From NCBI RefSeq assembly GCF_035751725.1, contig NZ_CP142104.1, positions 4,340,001 through 4,404,000 of the forward strand: a stretch of 64,000 nt of DNA. Direction: 5' to 3'. Under the pieces are notes generated by a model, which was not told the origin of the DNA, did not search any database, and saw nothing but the letters and a program-made list of their open reading frames with translations. The translations under genes were made by a program, and so were the position numbers. Below are positions 63,332 to 64,000 of the stretch, piece by piece (positions within the stretch are counted from its first letter, which is position 1; the number at the start of each line of letters is the position of its first letter). This DNA comes from Pseudomonas frederiksbergensis (GTDB lineage Bacteria; Pseudomonadota; Gammaproteobacteria; Pseudomonadales; Pseudomonadaceae).

Positions 63332-64000
63332 TTACAGCGGTACACCCAGGCGCTGGGCGACTTCTTCGTAGGCTTCGATGACGTCACCGAGGCCTTGGCG
63401 GAATCGGTCCTTGTCCATCTTCTTCTTGGTGTCCTTGTCCCAGAGGCGGCAACCGTCCGGGCTGAATTCGTCGCCCAGGACGATGGAGCCGTCGCTGAAG
63501 ACGCCGAACTCAAGCTTGAAGTCCACCAGCAGCAGGCCGGCGTCATCGAACAGCTTGGTCAGCACGTCGTTGACCTTGAGGGACAACTCCTTCATGCGGG
63601 CCAGTTGCTCGGCGGTGCCCCAACCGAACGCCACGACGTGGGATTCGTTGATGAACGGATCGCCCTTGGCGTCGTCCTTCAGGAACAGTTCGAAGGTATA
63701 CGGGTTGAGCTTCATGCCCTCTTCCACGCCCAGGCGCTTGACCAGGCTGCCGGCGGCGTAGTTACGCACGACGCACTCGACCGGGATCATGTCCAGCTTC
63801 TTGACCAGGCACTCGTTGTCGCCCAGCAGCTTGTCGAACTGGGTCGGCACGCCGGCGGCTTCGAGCTTCTGCATGATGAAGGCGTTGAACTTGTTGTTCA
63901 CCATGCCCTTGCGGTCGAGTTGTTCAATGCGCTTGCCGTCGAACGCCGAGGTGTCGTTGCGAAACAGCAGGATCAAGCGGTCAGCGTCGTCGGTCTTGTA
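63332..64000 (-). CDS. purC: Phosphoribosylaminoimidazole-succinocarboxamide (SAICAR) synthetase, 5'-truncated by window edge
   Basis: The last 222 codons of a protein of about 236 aa; the first 14 or so residues lie beyond the right edge. Family blocks: [74 protein letters not shown] and [20 protein letters not shown]. It couples aspartate to CAIR with ATP in purine synthesis. The sequence is close to P. aeruginosa PurC as I remember it. No defect seen. Confidence 0.97.
   Translation of the reverse strand, partial: YKTDDADRLILLFRNDTSAFDGKRIEQLDRKGMVNNKFNAFIMQKLEAAGVPTQFDKLLGDNECLVKKLDMIPVECVVRNYAAGSLVKRLGVEEGMKLNPYTFELFLKDDAKGDPFINESHVVAFGWGTAEQLARMKELSLKVNDVLTKLFDDAGLLLVDFKLEFGVFSDGSIVLGDEFSPDGCRLWDKDTKKKMDKDRFRQGLGDVIEAYEEVAQRLGVPL

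Overview
The window is a contiguous piece of a Pseudomonas chromosome, most likely the P. fluorescens complex (P. brassicacearum/P. corrugata-like). The grounds are high G+C, P. fluorescens-type REP palindromes (cores GTGGCGAGGGAGCTTGCTC and CTGTGGGAGCGGGCTTGCTC) in about ten intergenic gaps, and Pseudomonas housekeeping genes: purC, tRNA-Ser(CGA), rnd-ycgL, aceK, hrpA, cysK and an OprP/OprO-type porin. This assignment comes from reading the sequence; no search was run.

Layout. 1-2.4 kb: a two-partner secretion pair (tpsB, plus the first 55 codons of tpsA running off the left edge) and a small periplasmic protein. 2.5-5.4 kb: a DEAD-box RNA helicase divergent from a YbdG-type MscS channel. 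5.5-10.4 kb: a compact five-gene operon, the centre of interest. It encodes a haem-oxygenase-like diiron (HDO)-cupin fusion, a Rieske ferredoxin, an MFS transporter, an ATP-grasp ligase and a B3/B4 tRNA-editing-domain protein. An Lrp/AsnC regulator and an EamA exporter converge on it. 11.9-13.2 kb: an intact IS3-family element with 3-bp target duplication. 13.4-22.7 kb: azoreductase, a LysR-hydrolase-cyclophilin group, an ABC exporter, a FemAB-like acyltransferase, a phosphate-type porin and KAS III. 23-36.8 kb: hrpA, aceK, two EamA exporters, lpxO, cysK, a DUF748 protein and a MoxR-VWA pair. 36.9-42.7 kb: 5-oxoprolinase pxpABC with an MFS transporter, then small membrane proteins and a YafJ-like amidotransferase. 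42.8-52.6 kb: oligopeptidase B and a run of small conserved genes ending in ycgL-rnd. 52.7-62.5 kb: methyltransferase, lipid A phosphoethanolamine transferase, gamma-glutamylpolyamine synthetase-like enzyme, HpaF-like isomerase, LysR, YegP, AraC, cupin, PhyH oxygenase and a chemoreceptor. 62.9-64 kb: a possible 45-aa gene, tRNA-Ser(CGA) and partial purC.

Key result. The first enzyme of the 5.5-10.4 kb operon has the domain order of SznF/StzF, the N-nitrosourea-forming enzyme of streptozotocin biosynthesis. Its seven candidate diiron ligands (E190, E216, H226, E282, H312, D316, H319) match the SznF ligands I recall (E189, E215, H225, E281, H311, D315, H318) in identity and exact spacing. Its cupin histidines (H402, H404, H443) match H407/H409/H448 in spacing. 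The partners differ from streptozotocin clusters as I remember them. I infer an uncharacterised route to an N-hydroxylated or N-nitroso amino-acid-derived metabolite: the Rieske protein supplying electrons, the ATP-grasp enzyme conjugating an amino acid, the MFS protein exporting the product, and the B3/B4 protein possibly giving self-protection by clearing tRNA charged with the toxic amino-acid analogue.
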